NCBI GenBank assembly: GCA_021732565.1
Contig: JAKFUT010000061.1
Coordinates: forward strand, 1-32,288
From: Candidatus Obscuribacterales bacterium
GTDB taxonomy: Bacteria; Cyanobacteriota; Vampirovibrionia; Obscuribacterales; Obscuribacteraceae
Direction of reading: 5' to 3'
Length of the DNA: 32,288 bases
In this document: positions 32,184 to 32,288 of the stretch, piece by piece
How positions within the stretch are numbered: the stretch's first letter is position 1
Layout: each line of letters opens with the position of its first letter
Notes under the pieces: generated by a model
What the model was told of the DNA's origin: nothing
Seen by the model: only the letters and a program-made list of their open reading frames with translations
The model's database searches: none
Made by a program: the position numbers and the translations under genes

Positions 32184-32288
32184 ATGATCGAAATCTGGCT
32201 GGTTGCTGTCGCCTTCTTTAGTACGGCAATTTTGATCATCCTCTTGCCAGATTTTATCGCTGCGTACCGGGGCGTACCCCTGAAGATC
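32184..32288 (+). CDS. N-terminus of a membrane protein, cut by right window edge
   Basis: ATG 32184 has GGAGG nine bases upstream (32170-32174). The 35 codons present start MIEIWLVAVAFFSTAILIILLPDFIAAYRGVPLKI, i.e. an N-terminal transmembrane helix with a basic residue after it. The frame is still open at the edge. The family cannot be judged. Confidence 0.55.
   Translation, partial: MIEIWLVAVAFFSTAILIILLPDFIAAYRGVPLKI

Overview
The window (32,288 bp, roughly 50% GC by eye) looks like a chromosomal segment of a diderm bacterium that encodes many eukaryotic-like Ser/Thr kinases, TPR proteins and a cyanobacterial-type ClpC N-domain. That combination fits the non-photosynthetic sister group of cyanobacteria (Vampirovibrionia/Melainabacteria, Obscuribacterales-like). 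The placement is an inference from protein style only; no rRNA or universal marker is present. I saw no tRNA, CRISPR array, transposase or integrase, and most genes are transcribed singly or in pairs.

Left part (1-11470): a membrane Ser/Thr kinase cut by the left edge, a long non-coding gap that may hold a 38-residue membrane peptide, RecQ helicase with a C-terminal HTH domain, a secreted PDZ protein convergent with recQ, a 100-residue GIY-YIG-like protein, a divergent acyl-CoA dehydrogenase-like protein, and a conserved pair (a 105-residue 'QGDVLL' protein plus a DUF6745 protein) headed by a translationally coupled 18-codon leader ORF. Then come a ferritin-like protein, a macro-domain protein whose C-terminus is shifted out of frame just before a rho-independent terminator, and a small membrane protein.

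Middle part (11585-17286): a hybrid-free sensor histidine kinase (two TM, HAMP, two PAS, HisKA, HATPase), divergent from an exported TPR protein, and an unrecognised Pro/NPF-rich 470-residue protein.

Accessory-looking cluster (17287-24037): a second kinase-TM-TPR receptor, an 84-residue peptide with a textbook double-glycine leader, a tail-anchored protein made only of two Clp_N domains (no AAA+ ATPase), a TPR protein overlapping it by one base, and, divergently, a membrane protein with a VHL beta-like domain overlapping a small coiled-coil-like protein. Kinase, adaptor-type Clp_N, VHL-type recognition domain and a GG-leader peptide side by side are the best candidate here for an undescribed signalling or protein-quality-control/secretion module. 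That they work together is inference from proximity only.

Right part (24372-32288): a secreted Gly/Asn/Tyr repeat protein with His-rich flanks, a possible decayed membrane-protein gene, a large SWIM-SNF2 helicase, a predicted outer-membrane beta-barrel protein, an exported FecR-domain protein with a His/Lys-rich linker, and the first 35 codons of a membrane protein running off the right edge.
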